A DNA stretch of 64,000 nucleotides from Thiocystis violascens DSM 198 (GTDB taxonomy: Bacteria > Pseudomonadota > Gammaproteobacteria > Chromatiales > Chromatiaceae): positions 4,382,501 through 4,446,500 of the forward strand of contig NC_018012.1 in assembly GCF_000227745.2 (NCBI RefSeq), given 5' to 3'. The notes beneath the pieces were generated by a model that was given only the letters and a program-made list of their open reading frames with translations, was not told the origin of the DNA and ran no database searches. A program made the translations under genes and the position numbers. Shown one piece after another: positions 9,359-17,077 of this stretch (position 1 is the first letter of the stretch; each line of letters starts with the position of its first letter).

Positions 9359-10690
9359 ATGAGAGACATCGTCCTAGCGCTTATCATCTTCGGTCTGTTG
9401 CCGTTCGTACTCTCGCGGCCGGTCTGGGGCGTCTACCTGTCGGCCTGGCTCGGCTACATGAACGCGCACCGTCTCTGCTACGGCTTCATGCTCAGCTTTC
9501 CCGTCGTCTTGGTGGTTGCCCTGACCACCATGATCGCGATGCTGGCCTCGAAAGAGAAGATGCGGATGATCTGGAGCCGGGAAACCATCGTGCTCCTGCT
9601 TTTTGTCGTCTGGATGGGAATCACGACCACCCAGGCCCTCTACTTCGACCTCGCCCTTGAACAGTACGATAAGGTCGTCAAGATTCAGATCTTGACGGTC
9701 ATGACCATCATGCTGCTCACCTCAAAAGAACGGGTCCACCTGTTCGTCTGGGTCATCGCTCTTTCGCTGGGCTTTTATGGGATCAAGGGGGGGATTTTTA
9801 CCATCCTCAATGGCGGAGCGTACCGGGTGCAAGGCCCGATGGGGACTTTTATCGGCGGAAATAACGAGATGGCTCTCGCCCTGGTCATGACCATTCCGCT
9901 CATGCGCTATCTGCATCTTCAGGAACCTCGCAAATGGCTCCAGATGGGCCTTGCGGGCGCCATGCTACTCACGGCCATCGCCGCCATCGGCAGTCAGTCG
10001 CGCGGCGCGCTGGTCGGCATGACCATCATGGGCGCCATGTTCTGGCTGAAAAGCCGGAACAAGTTTGCGACCGCGCTCCTCATTGCCGTGGCCGTCGTGG
10101 CGATCGTCAGCATCATGCCGCAAGAGTGGTATGACCGCATGAATACCATCGAAACCTACCAAGAAGATGACTCTGCCCTTGGGCGGATCAATGCATGGTG
10201 GACGGGCTTTAATGTCGCGAATGCGCGGTTCACCGGAGGCGGTTTCGAGATGTATCGCTACCCCACCTTTCAAGCCTATGCCCCCGAGCCTGATCGCGTG
10301 CATGACGTGCACAGCATCTATTTCGAGGTCTTGGGAGAGCATGGCTGGCCTGGCCTGACGCTCTTTTTACTCCTGCTGGCACTCACCTGGCTCAAGTGTA
10401 GCCACATCATTCGATTCTCGAAGAAACGTCCGGATCTCAAATGGGCCGGGGATCTGGCCGCCATGATCCAGGCCAGCATGATCGGCTATATGGCGTCGGG
10501 CGCCTTTCTCGGTCTTGCCTACTTCGACTACATTTATCATCTCGTCGCCCTCGCGGTGGTCACTGACTTTCTGATTCATGACGAAGGAAAGACGTTGGCC
10601 CAGAAACCCGAAGCGCTTTCGCCGACTCTCAAGACACCCGCGTCCATCCCGGCGAGATCTCTCACATCAACGTCGACTATGAAGCGTTAA
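9359..10690 (+). CDS. Exosortase A-associated O-glycosylation ligase / Wzy-like protein
   Basis: 443-aa multi-spanning membrane protein. The start MRDIVLALIIFGLLPFVLSR, the GYMNAHRLCYGF segment, the long YRVQGPMGTFIGGNNEMALA loop and GSQSRGALVG match the family described as probable O-glycosylation ligase, exosortase A-associated. About ten transmembrane stretches can be read; the large periplasmic loop ends in DVHSIYFEVLGEHGWPGL, the conserved part of the Wzy/WaaL-type fold. Expected role: joining or polymerising lipid-linked glycan on the periplasmic face. The stop is 4 nt before the Wzm gene, so both are one unit. A C-terminal fragment of a second copy survives at 22778-22868. Confidence 0.88.
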   Translation: MRDIVLALIIFGLLPFVLSRPVWGVYLSAWLGYMNAHRLCYGFMLSFPVVLVVALTTMIAMLASKEKMRMIWSRETIVLLLFVVWMGITTTQALYFDLALEQYDKVVKIQILTVMTIMLLTSKERVHLFVWVIALSLGFYGIKGGIFTILNGGAYRVQGPMGTFIGGNNEMALALVMTIPLMRYLHLQEPRKWLQMGLAGAMLLTAIAAIGSQSRGALVGMTIMGAMFWLKSRNKFATALLIAVAVVAIVSIMPQEWYDRMNTIETYQEDDSALGRINAWWTGFNVANARFTGGGFEMYRYPTFQAYAPEPDRVHDVHSIYFEVLGEHGWPGLTLFLLLLALTWLKCSHIIRFSKKRPDLKWAGDLAAMIQASMIGYMASGAFLGLAYFDYIYHLVALAVVTDFLIHDEGKTLAQKPEALSPTLKTPASIPARSLTSTSTMKR

Positions 10691-10694
10691 CGCA

Positions 10695-11513
10695 ATGATC
10701 GCCATCGCCAAGAATCTCTACGACTACCGCGAATTAATGCTCAGCCTCGCCTGGAAGAACATCATCGTGCGTTACAAGCAGGCCTACATGGGCCTCGCCT
10801 GGGCCGTGATCAAACCGCTGCTGCTCATGCTGATCTTCAGCGTCGTCAAGAGCTTCGTCGGCATCGAAACCGGCGGCATTCCTTACCCTATTCTCGCCTT
10901 CGCCGCGCTCATGCCCTGGATCCTGTTCCAGGAATCCGCCTCGGAGGGCGTCAACAGCGTAGTCGGCAATGCGTCCCTGATCCGCAAGATCTACTTTCCG
11001 CGCGAGATCTTTCCCCTCACCGCCACCCTCACTAAGCTCATCGAGCTGCTGATCAGTTTCCTGATCCTCGCCGGCCTCATGGCCTATTATCAGATGGCCC
11101 CGACCTGGAATGCGCTCTGGGTGCCCCTGATCATCCTCTACACCCTGCTGGCCGCGCTCGTCATCAGCCTGGTGGGTTCCGCCATCAACGTCTATTACCG
11201 CGACATCGGCATGGCGTTGCCGGTGCTGCTGCAGATCATGATGTATCTCTCCCCGGTCATCTATCCGCTGTCGCTGGTCAAGCAGCGCCTGCTGGAAGAT
11301 CAGGCCGCGGGATCCTGGTCCGACATCCTCTATTTCATTTACACGCTCAATCCGCTTGCCGGCATCATCGACGCCTTCCAGCGCACCATGCTCCAGGGAC
11401 TGCCGCCCGATCTCGCCAGCCTCTGGCCCGGCGTCTTACTGACCGCGATCCTGCTGCCTATTTCGTACAAGCTGTTCAAGACCGCCGAGTCGCATTTCGC
11501 GGACGTGATTTGA
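10695..11513 (+). CDS. wzm: ABC transporter permease for polysaccharide export (Wzm-like)
   Basis: 272-aa ABC-2 type membrane subunit with six predicted spans. It begins with the cytoplasmic amphipathic part YRELMLSLAWKNIIVRYKQA and has LMPWILFQESASEGVNSVVG and NVYYRDIGMALPVLLQIMMY, both typical of Wzm/TagG permeases. It should pair with the Wzt ATPase at 12944-14200 and export finished, lipid-linked polysaccharide across the inner membrane. The two genes are normally adjacent; here 1.4 kb with a broken Rpn gene and a toxin-antitoxin-like pair separates them. Confidence 0.92.
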   Translation: MIAIAKNLYDYRELMLSLAWKNIIVRYKQAYMGLAWAVIKPLLLMLIFSVVKSFVGIETGGIPYPILAFAALMPWILFQESASEGVNSVVGNASLIRKIYFPREIFPLTATLTKLIELLISFLILAGLMAYYQMAPTWNALWVPLIILYTLLAALVISLVGSAINVYYRDIGMALPVLLQIMMYLSPVIYPLSLVKQRLLEDQAAGSWSDILYFIYTLNPLAGIIDAFQRTMLQGLPPDLASLWPGVLLTAILLPISYKLFKTAESHFADVI

Positions 11514-11623
11514 AGCATGAGGGCGCGGATCCTCTCAAGATTCAGGTTAAGCTGATGGAAGCACGACGTTTGATCGCTGACCCAATCAATCGTCAGCTTG
11601 TGCCGGCATGCCAATCGACGTGT

Positions 11624-11746
11624 CGTAGGAGCCCGCTTGCGGGCGATTTGCAAGCTTGCCAGCCTGCTGGTTTGCTTACGGACGACGGAGGTTGACAGTA
11701 CCGAAGGCTTTTGGCAGGTTATGTCGCCCGCAAGCGGGCTCCTACG
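11624..11746. repeat. Pair of REP-like hairpins in opposite orientation
   Basis: CGTAGGAGCCCGCTTGCGGG at 11624-11643 (minus orientation) and GTCGCCCGCAAGCGGGCTCC at 11723-11742 (plus orientation), about 75 bp apart. The pairing resembles a BIME-type composite. Together with the flanks they fill the non-coding 11514-11778, between wzm and the Rpn remnant. Confidence 0.8.
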
Positions 11747-11778
11747 ATGGCGGATGACGCCACAATGAGAACGGCTGG

Positions 11779-12418
11779 ATGACTAACCTCGACGGGATTC
11801 GAACGGACGATTACGACACGCCCTGGAAGGACGCGCTCACGCGCTATCTTCCACCACCTGACGTTTCCGACGGTCAAGCTCCTGGATTACGCGCCGGAAC
11901 TGGAGACCTTGCTGGTCGACCCCCACACCTTCGCGCTAGTGACGGCGGCGCATCTGTTGACGCGACAGACGCGCGGCGACGCACCGGCCCGCTATGCGGC
12001 CAAATGGCGCTTGACGAAGCTGCTCTACGCTCGCGACTGGGACCGGCAGCGGATCCTGGACCTGTTCGCGGTGATTGACTGGCTGCTGGATTTGCCTCCG
12101 GCGTTGGAGCAACAATTATGGTCGGCGATTGGCGAACTGGAGAGGAATGCAAACATGCCCTATGTGACGTCCGTACAGCGCATTGGCCGGGAAGAGGGGC
12201 ACCTGGAGGGGCGCCTGGCAGGCCGACAAGAAGGCCGACAGGAAGGCCGACAGGAAGAGGCCCGAGCCATCCTGAACAAGCAACTCCGTCGGCGCTTTGG
12301 CGAGTTGCCGGCGTGGGCGGTGGCGCGGTTGAGCGAGGCCGATGCCGAGCAACTGGAAGCCTGGGCCGAGCGGATCTTCGACGCCACGGAGGTGGCCGAG
12401 CTGCTCGGTCCGAAGTAA
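11779..12418 (+). pseudogene. Rpn/DUF4351 family nuclease-transposase remnant, internal deletion
   Basis: The start MTNLDGIRTDDYDTPWKDAL is the usual beginning of PD-(D/E)XK proteins of the Rpn/DUF4351 kind. At about 11843 the frame jumps to FHHLTFPTVKLLDYAPELET, which in full-length relatives lies some 100 residues further on; the nuclease core between is missing. The remainder (AKWRLTKLLYARDWDRQRIL, a GRQE-repeat hinge at 12215-12260 and a C-terminal DUF4351-like helical domain ELPAWAVARLSEADAEQLEA) is intact in the second frame. A protein of 169 aa could start at 11909, but without catalytic residues. Confidence 0.82.
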
Positions 12419-12420
12419 AC

Positions 12421-12702
12421 ATGCGCCTAAGCCCAACCGAGCGACAAGCCATCACGCAGGCCATTCGAGCGGCCGATCCCGCCGCGACGGTCTATCTGTT
12501 CGGATCGCGCACGGATAAAGCAGCGAAAGGCGGAGACATTGACTTGCTGGTTCTATCGAAAAGGATCGACTTGATGAAAAAGCTGGATATACTGGCCCGG
12601 CTGCATCAAGAACTGGGCGAACAGCGCATTGACCTTGTCGTTTATCCCGATTGCAGCAAGCCCTTTGCCCGTCTTGCCATGCGGGATGGCATGCCGCTAT
12701 GA
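12421..12702 (+). CDS. MNT-type nucleotidyltransferase (MntA-like antitoxin)
   Basis: 93-aa minimal nucleotidyltransferase. The active-site pattern G-S-x9-D-x-D is seen as YLFGSRTDKAAKGGDIDLLV (about residues 27-46), with a third acidic position in RIDLVVY. In MntA/HepT pairs this protein silences the HepT RNase by AMP transfer. Start ATG 12421 is two bases after the previous stop; its own stop overlaps the next start (ATGA), so the two are translationally coupled. Confidence 0.85.
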   Translation: MRLSPTERQAITQAIRAADPAATVYLFGSRTDKAAKGGDIDLLVLSKRIDLMKKLDILARLHQELGEQRIDLVVYPDCSKPFARLAMRDGMPL

Positions 12703-12944
12703 TCGAAAATAAACTCCAACTTCGACGTGCCGAAAAACGCCATTGGGTGGACGATGCGGCCACCTTGATCCGTATTCGTGAATTGCGAAATCTCATAGCC
12801 CATGAATACGCGGCGGATCGACTGGCTGAAATCTATGCGGCTGTCGCTGCGCTAACCCCTGAACTGCTCTCCATCGTTCCCAAGGCGCAAGCCTATGCGA
12901 GCGAATTGATACAGAACTATTCAACGAAGCCAGCGAACCGCTAA
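12699..12944 (+). CDS. HepT-like RNase/substrate-binding protein, probably shortened
   Basis: 81-aa protein. The HepT signature R-x4-H is seen in RELRNLIAHEYAADR (about residues 28-42), preceded by LRRAEKRHWVDDAATLIRIR as in the HEPN partners of MNT proteins. Family members are usually 110-140 aa; the N-terminal helices before LRRAEK appear to be missing, with only MIENKLQ in front. So it may be an N-terminally deleted toxin or a short variant. Starts inside the stop of the MNT gene and overlaps the first base of wzt. Confidence 0.72.
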   Translation: MIENKLQLRRAEKRHWVDDAATLIRIRELRNLIAHEYAADRLAEIYAAVAALTPELLSIVPKAQAYASELIQNYSTKPANR

Positions 12945-14200
12945 TGTCCATCATCGAAGTCGAACACCTCACCAAGGAATTCAAGCTCGGACAGTTGGAG
13001 AGCCTGAAAACCACCTTCCTGAATCAGGCGCGGCGCATCGTCGGCCAGCCCGTCGAGCAACGCGCGCTGTTCAAGGCACTGGACGATGTCAGCTTCAGCA
13101 TCGAAGCGGGCGAGGTCGTCGGCATCATCGGACACAATGGCGCGGGCAAGAGCACCCTCCTGAAGCTACTGGCCAACATCAGCACGCCCACGTCCGGCCG
13201 CATTCGGGTCGACGGCCGTATCGCCCCGCTCATCGAGGTCGGGGCGGGATTCATCCCCGAACTCACCGGACGCGAGAACGTCTATCTCAACGCCTCGATC
13301 CTGGGGTTATCCCGCAAGGCAATCGACCGCAAATTCGATGACATCGTTGAGTTTGCCGAGATGGAAGAGTTCATCGACACACCGGTGAAACGCTATAGCT
13401 CGGGAATGAAGGTCAAACTAGCGTTTTCGGTCGCGACTAGCATCGATTCCGAAATCCTGATCGTCGATGAGGTACTGGCGGTGGGGGATCTGGCGTTTCA
13501 GCGGAAGTGTTTTGATCGGATGGAGGATTTAATTAGACGCAGAGGCAAAACAGTTTTACTGGTTAGCCATAATATTCGACAGGTTTCGCGGATATGTAGC
13601 CGTGTTTTACTGCTAAGTAATGGGCGTATCCTGATGGATGGAGATCCCCAACCAGTTGCAGATCTATTTTATCGAAGAAGCAATGAAAAGGTATTGGCTG
13701 CGCACTCCGAGGCGCTCCACAAACAATCTCGTATAAGCACTTCAGGGGAAGCCGAACTACTGAGCATTGCGCTGATCGATACGCAAGGATTTCCGACAGA
13801 TACGGTCGAATCGGGCGGCAAGCTTCATGTTCGTATCAAATTTGAGCTTAAAGAGCCTTTAGAGAAACCAGAAATCGTTGTCGGAACGCATACAACCGAT
13901 TTTGTATATTTAGATTCCGGCTCGACCGCTTCCATCCGTGATCGACCGGATATGTCAGCGGGGATTCATGAAATTGAATATGAAGTCGATTCTTTCCCAT
14001 TGGCTTCTGGGCCATACAATATACGTTTTGCCTTATTGGATAAAAATCGGCGCATGATTTATATTGGCGAGTCCCTTAAGACATTTGTAGTCACTTCTGA
14101 TTTGAATGAAGCATATGAGGCGTCAGCACGCCTACTCGCCTTGCCAGCATTATGGAAGCTCGACGGAGAGTCATATTCATCTTTTTCGTCTAGTCATTGA
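12944..14200 (+). CDS. wzt: ABC transporter ATP-binding protein for polysaccharide export (Wzt-like), mosaic
   Basis: 418-aa ATPase with Walker A GHNGAGKST (about residue 63), signature YSSGMKVKLAF (about 150), Walker B EILIVDEVLAVGD (about 170) and H-loop LLVSHNI (about 205). Beyond residue 250 comes a beta-rich C-terminal domain (TDTVESGGKLHVRIKFEL, PLASGPYNIRFALLDKNRR) like the Wzt domain that recognises the terminal cap of the exported glycan. Base composition falls sharply near 13,510: the first 190 codons are GC-rich like the neighbours, the rest AT-rich like the following genes. Stop TGA is directly followed by the next ATG. Partner of the permease at 10695. Confidence 0.92.
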   Translation: MSIIEVEHLTKEFKLGQLESLKTTFLNQARRIVGQPVEQRALFKALDDVSFSIEAGEVVGIIGHNGAGKSTLLKLLANISTPTSGRIRVDGRIAPLIEVGAGFIPELTGRENVYLNASILGLSRKAIDRKFDDIVEFAEMEEFIDTPVKRYSSGMKVKLAFSVATSIDSEILIVDEVLAVGDLAFQRKCFDRMEDLIRRRGKTVLLVSHNIRQVSRICSRVLLLSNGRILMDGDPQPVADLFYRRSNEKVLAAHSEALHKQSRISTSGEAELLSIALIDTQGFPTDTVESGGKLHVRIKFELKEPLEKPEIVVGTHTTDFVYLDSGSTASIRDRPDMSAGIHEIEYEVDSFPLASGPYNIRFALLDKNRRMIYIGESLKTFVVTSDLNEAYEASARLLALPALWKLDGESYSSFSSSH

Positions 14201-15085
14201 ATGAAGCAGGACTTAGGAGCAATTGCCGTGATGCAAATAATCAATATTCATCGTCGGGACGAGAATGTCGGCGATATTATGAGTGCTCCAACCGAATATT
14301 TTAATTTTCCAGGCTTTGAGATTATACAAGCTGATGTAGCCGATGCAGCTAAATTAGATTTAAATAATAGACATGTGATTCTTGGAGGAGGAGGATTGTT
14401 CGACGAGTTTTTTTTGCAGTCTATTGATCAGGTCAAGTCTCGGTTAAATGGCGGTAGCCTCATCGCATGGGGCATTGGACAGCAGTTAGACACAGGGCCT
14501 TGGTGGCAACAATTCAAATCGTTCCCATACGAAAAATTTCTGAGAGGTTTTGATCTTGTTGGCTTGCGTGACTTCGGATTCGAGTTTCCTTGGGTGCCTT
14601 GCGTTAGTTGCATGCATACAACCTTCGATAAACACCGAGATCCGTGCCACGAATTTGTCGTTTATTCACATCGGTCTCGACCTGTACCCATAGAAGGCTG
14701 GCCTACTCTTCGCAACGACCAAGCAAGTTTCGATGAAACGATTGAGTTTCTCGCTTCGGGCAAGACAATCATCACTAGCTCTTATCACGGAATGTATTGG
14801 GGTATGCTGCTGAATCGTCAGGTTTTGGCATTTCCATTTAACTCAAAATTCCTAACGCTAAAATATCCTATTACATTGTACCCGTCAGTATGGGAGCGAA
14901 CAGGATCGTTTATTAAAGTCTCTCGACGCATACGCGGAAAAGAATCTTTTAGTTATTCATGTAAATCGGTGCTTGGTTGGCGTCTACTCGCTGCCGTAGC
15001 TCGTGTTTTTCCGAACGCACTTGAGGAATGTCGTGAACAAAATCGGATTTATTATCGACAAGTATACGACTTGTTGAGTTCTTGA
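14201..15085 (+). CDS. Polysaccharide pyruvyltransferase-like protein
   Basis: 294 aa. The glycine run HVILGGGGLFDEFF (about residue 62) and the late TIITSSYHGMYWGMLLNRQV (about 190) with FPFNSKF are the pattern of the WcaK/CsaB/GumL pyruvyltransferase family, which adds ketal-linked pyruvate from phosphoenolpyruvate to sugar residues; some relatives have other roles. No signal peptide. AT-rich, unlike most of the window, and immediately follows wzt without a gap. A shorter start at MQIINIHRRDENVGD (codon 11) is possible and would match the family N-terminus better. Confidence 0.75.
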   Translation: MKQDLGAIAVMQIINIHRRDENVGDIMSAPTEYFNFPGFEIIQADVADAAKLDLNNRHVILGGGGLFDEFFLQSIDQVKSRLNGGSLIAWGIGQQLDTGPWWQQFKSFPYEKFLRGFDLVGLRDFGFEFPWVPCVSCMHTTFDKHRDPCHEFVVYSHRSRPVPIEGWPTLRNDQASFDETIEFLASGKTIITSSYHGMYWGMLLNRQVLAFPFNSKFLTLKYPITLYPSVWERTGSFIKVSRRIRGKESFSYSCKSVLGWRLLAAVARVFPNALEECREQNRIYYRQVYDLLSS

Positions 15086-15198
15086 AAACTATTTCTGTCT
15101 GGAAGTTCCAAAATAAAAATACGTCTCGTATTATTTGAAAATCCAAAAAGTTAAATGCTTATATTTAATTGTGATGATGAATTTCAGGAGATGCTGAA

Positions 15199-15285
15199 TT
15201 GAAGAACGTGAAACTCGTAATGCTTAACAAAATACATAAATTGTGGAAATTGATTTATGGAAAAAAAATTACAAAATTCAGGTAA
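15199..15285 (+). other. Short reading frame in phase with the methyltransferase, ended by TAA
   Basis: A TTG at 15199 behind CAGGAG begins 28 codons (KNVKLVMLNKIHKLWKL...) and stops at TAA 15283-15285. The frame then stays open into the methyltransferase at 15307. It could be the former N-terminus of that enzyme cut by a nonsense change, a small leader peptide, or chance. The rest of 15086-15306 is AT-rich and shows nothing else. Confidence 0.4.
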
Positions 15286-15306
15286 AAAGCAAAGCCTGAA
15301 ACTTGG

Positions 15307-15984
15307 TTGTCAGAAATTACAAAAAAAGGAAAACTTAACCTTCCCGTTTACCGCATATTCGAGGTAATCGAGCAAAGAGCTAAAGTAACCCAGCAGTCAG
15401 GCGAACATCCGTTGTGGGAAGGCTATGCTGATCTTGATGATTATCCTTGGCCAGTACAAAGAGGGGTAACCCGTACTTCTGAGCAAGTCAGAACTAGTCG
15501 GTTGCTTGGTTCTTTCTTTACTTGGCTTGTTACTGTTAGAAAGCCGGATGTCGTTGTTGAGTTTGGTACCGCATTTGGTGTTTCTGGCATGTATTGGCTA
15601 GCTGGTTTGGAAAAAAATAATGCAGGGAAATTATTAACTTTTGAGCCTAATGCTATATGGGCAAAACTCGCTGAAAAAAATCTTTTAACTATTAGCAGTC
15701 GATTCCAGCTAACAAATGGCACTTTTGAAGAAAATATTTCTGCAAAGCTAGGAGACAATGAAAAAATAGATATCGCGTTTATTGATGCGATTCATACGTC
15801 AAAATTCGTTTTTTCGCAATTCGAGATTGTATGTAATTATCTTTCTAAAAACGGGATAATTGTATTTGATGGCATTGGTTTTTCTACCGATATGCGAGAA
15901 TGCTGGAGCACAATCACCTTAGATCCGCGCGTAGTCACCGCCATTGAAGTACAAGGTACAGGCATCGTAGAAATCTGTATGTAG
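15307..15984 (+). CDS. Class I SAM-dependent methyltransferase
   Basis: 225 aa from a TTG start. Motif I is VVEFGTAFGVSGMYWLAGL (about residue 79), followed by GKLLTFEPNAIWAKLAEKNL and KIDIAFIDAIHTSKF, the order of O-methyltransferases that use a Rossmann fold. Probably methylates a sugar or a glycan terminus. There is no ATG in reach; the frame is open only from 15286 after an in-frame TAA, so the true start is uncertain and the protein may be shortened. AT-rich like its neighbour. Confidence 0.72.
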   Translation: MSEITKKGKLNLPVYRIFEVIEQRAKVTQQSGEHPLWEGYADLDDYPWPVQRGVTRTSEQVRTSRLLGSFFTWLVTVRKPDVVVEFGTAFGVSGMYWLAGLEKNNAGKLLTFEPNAIWAKLAEKNLLTISSRFQLTNGTFEENISAKLGDNEKIDIAFIDAIHTSKFVFSQFEIVCNYLSKNGIIVFDGIGFSTDMRECWSTITLDPRVVTAIEVQGTGIVEICM

Positions 15985-16033
15985 GCTTGATGCATTGTGG
16001 CACAGCAGCTTTAGCAATTAGCAGAAGGTATGT

Positions 16034-17077
16034 ATGGCAATTTATTTTCTTGCTCCAGATTACACATTTCCCTCTGGCGGAGTCCGCGTAATTTACCGCC
16101 ATGTGGATATCCTGAATGCCAACGGATTCGAGGCATATGTTCTTCATCGTCAATTGGGGCATCGTTGCACTTGGTTTGAGAATGATACTCCGATTGTTTA
16201 TTGGGACAGCAGCATCAAAAGGAGGATCTATCACAAGCTGAAAAAATATGTCTCGAATAACCCCGCGAGAAAGATATTCCTCGTCGGCGCACCGACTTCC
16301 AAGCTGGAAGACACTGATATCCTGGTACTGCCCGAGATCTATGGACCTGAAATTAAATCGATTGCCGTTGGAGTTCCAAAGGTTATTCTTAATCAGAATT
16401 GCTATCTGACGTTTCGCGGTTACTCAATCAAGAAAGACAGGCTGCCAAATCCTTATACTCATCCCGACATCAAGGGTGTGTTGATTAACTCCGAGGATGG
16501 ATTGGATTATCTCAAGTATGTGTTCCCGACACTCGAACCCGCTCGTTTTCGTTTGAGTATCGACAAACACTTATTCGCTTACAGTCGCGCGAAGAAGCGT
16601 CAGATCTGTTACACGGCTCGCAAGGGTGAGCAAGAGGTGCAGCAGGTGCTCAATATCCTGAAGGTCCGCGATTCACTCAGTGGCTTTAGCCTGGTTCCCT
16701 TTTCCGGAATAAGTCAGGAGAAGGTTGCTCAACTCATGCGCGAATCCGCAATCTTCCTTAGCCTCGGTCAATACGAGGGCTTTGGCCTGCCGCCGGCGGA
16801 GGCCATGGCCTGCGGTTCGATTGTGGTTGGATTTCATGCCGGTGGCGGTCGGGAATTCATGAAGCCCGAGTTTTCCTTCCCGATCGAATACGGCGATATT
16901 CTTGGCTTCGCACAAGCCCTGGAGGGCGTGACCACCACCTACGATGCACGTCAAGAGCAGTACCTGGAAATGGGCCAACGTGCATCGGACTTCATTCTTT
17001 CCACCTACTCCCCCGAGAATGAAGAGGCGGACTTGCTTGCCTTCTGGAAGGGTATCCTGGGGCGGGCATCGACATGA
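16034..17077 (+). CDS. GT4-like glycosyltransferase
   Basis: 347 aa. MAIYFLAPDYTFPSGGVRVI is the beginning seen in glycosyltransferases of capsule and O-antigen loci, with the donor site E-x7-E at EGFGLPPAE (about residue 249) and AMACGSIVVGFHAGGGREFM after it. A good AGAAGG site precedes ATG 16034. The gene ends in an ATGA overlap with the next. Composition rises back to GC-rich in its second half, so the AT-rich island ends inside this gene. Confidence 0.82.
   Translation: MAIYFLAPDYTFPSGGVRVIYRHVDILNANGFEAYVLHRQLGHRCTWFENDTPIVYWDSSIKRRIYHKLKKYVSNNPARKIFLVGAPTSKLEDTDILVLPEIYGPEIKSIAVGVPKVILNQNCYLTFRGYSIKKDRLPNPYTHPDIKGVLINSEDGLDYLKYVFPTLEPARFRLSIDKHLFAYSRAKKRQICYTARKGEQEVQQVLNILKVRDSLSGFSLVPFSGISQEKVAQLMRESAIFLSLGQYEGFGLPPAEAMACGSIVVGFHAGGGREFMKPEFSFPIEYGDILGFAQALEGVTTTYDARQEQYLEMGQRASDFILSTYSPENEEADLLAFWKGILGRAST

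Noticed and set aside
15308..15321. TGTCAGAAATTACA as another PEP-CTERM box
   Set aside because: Three bases shorter than the 17-bp boxes, lies inside the methyltransferase start region and has no GG-N10-GC at 90 bp that I could find.
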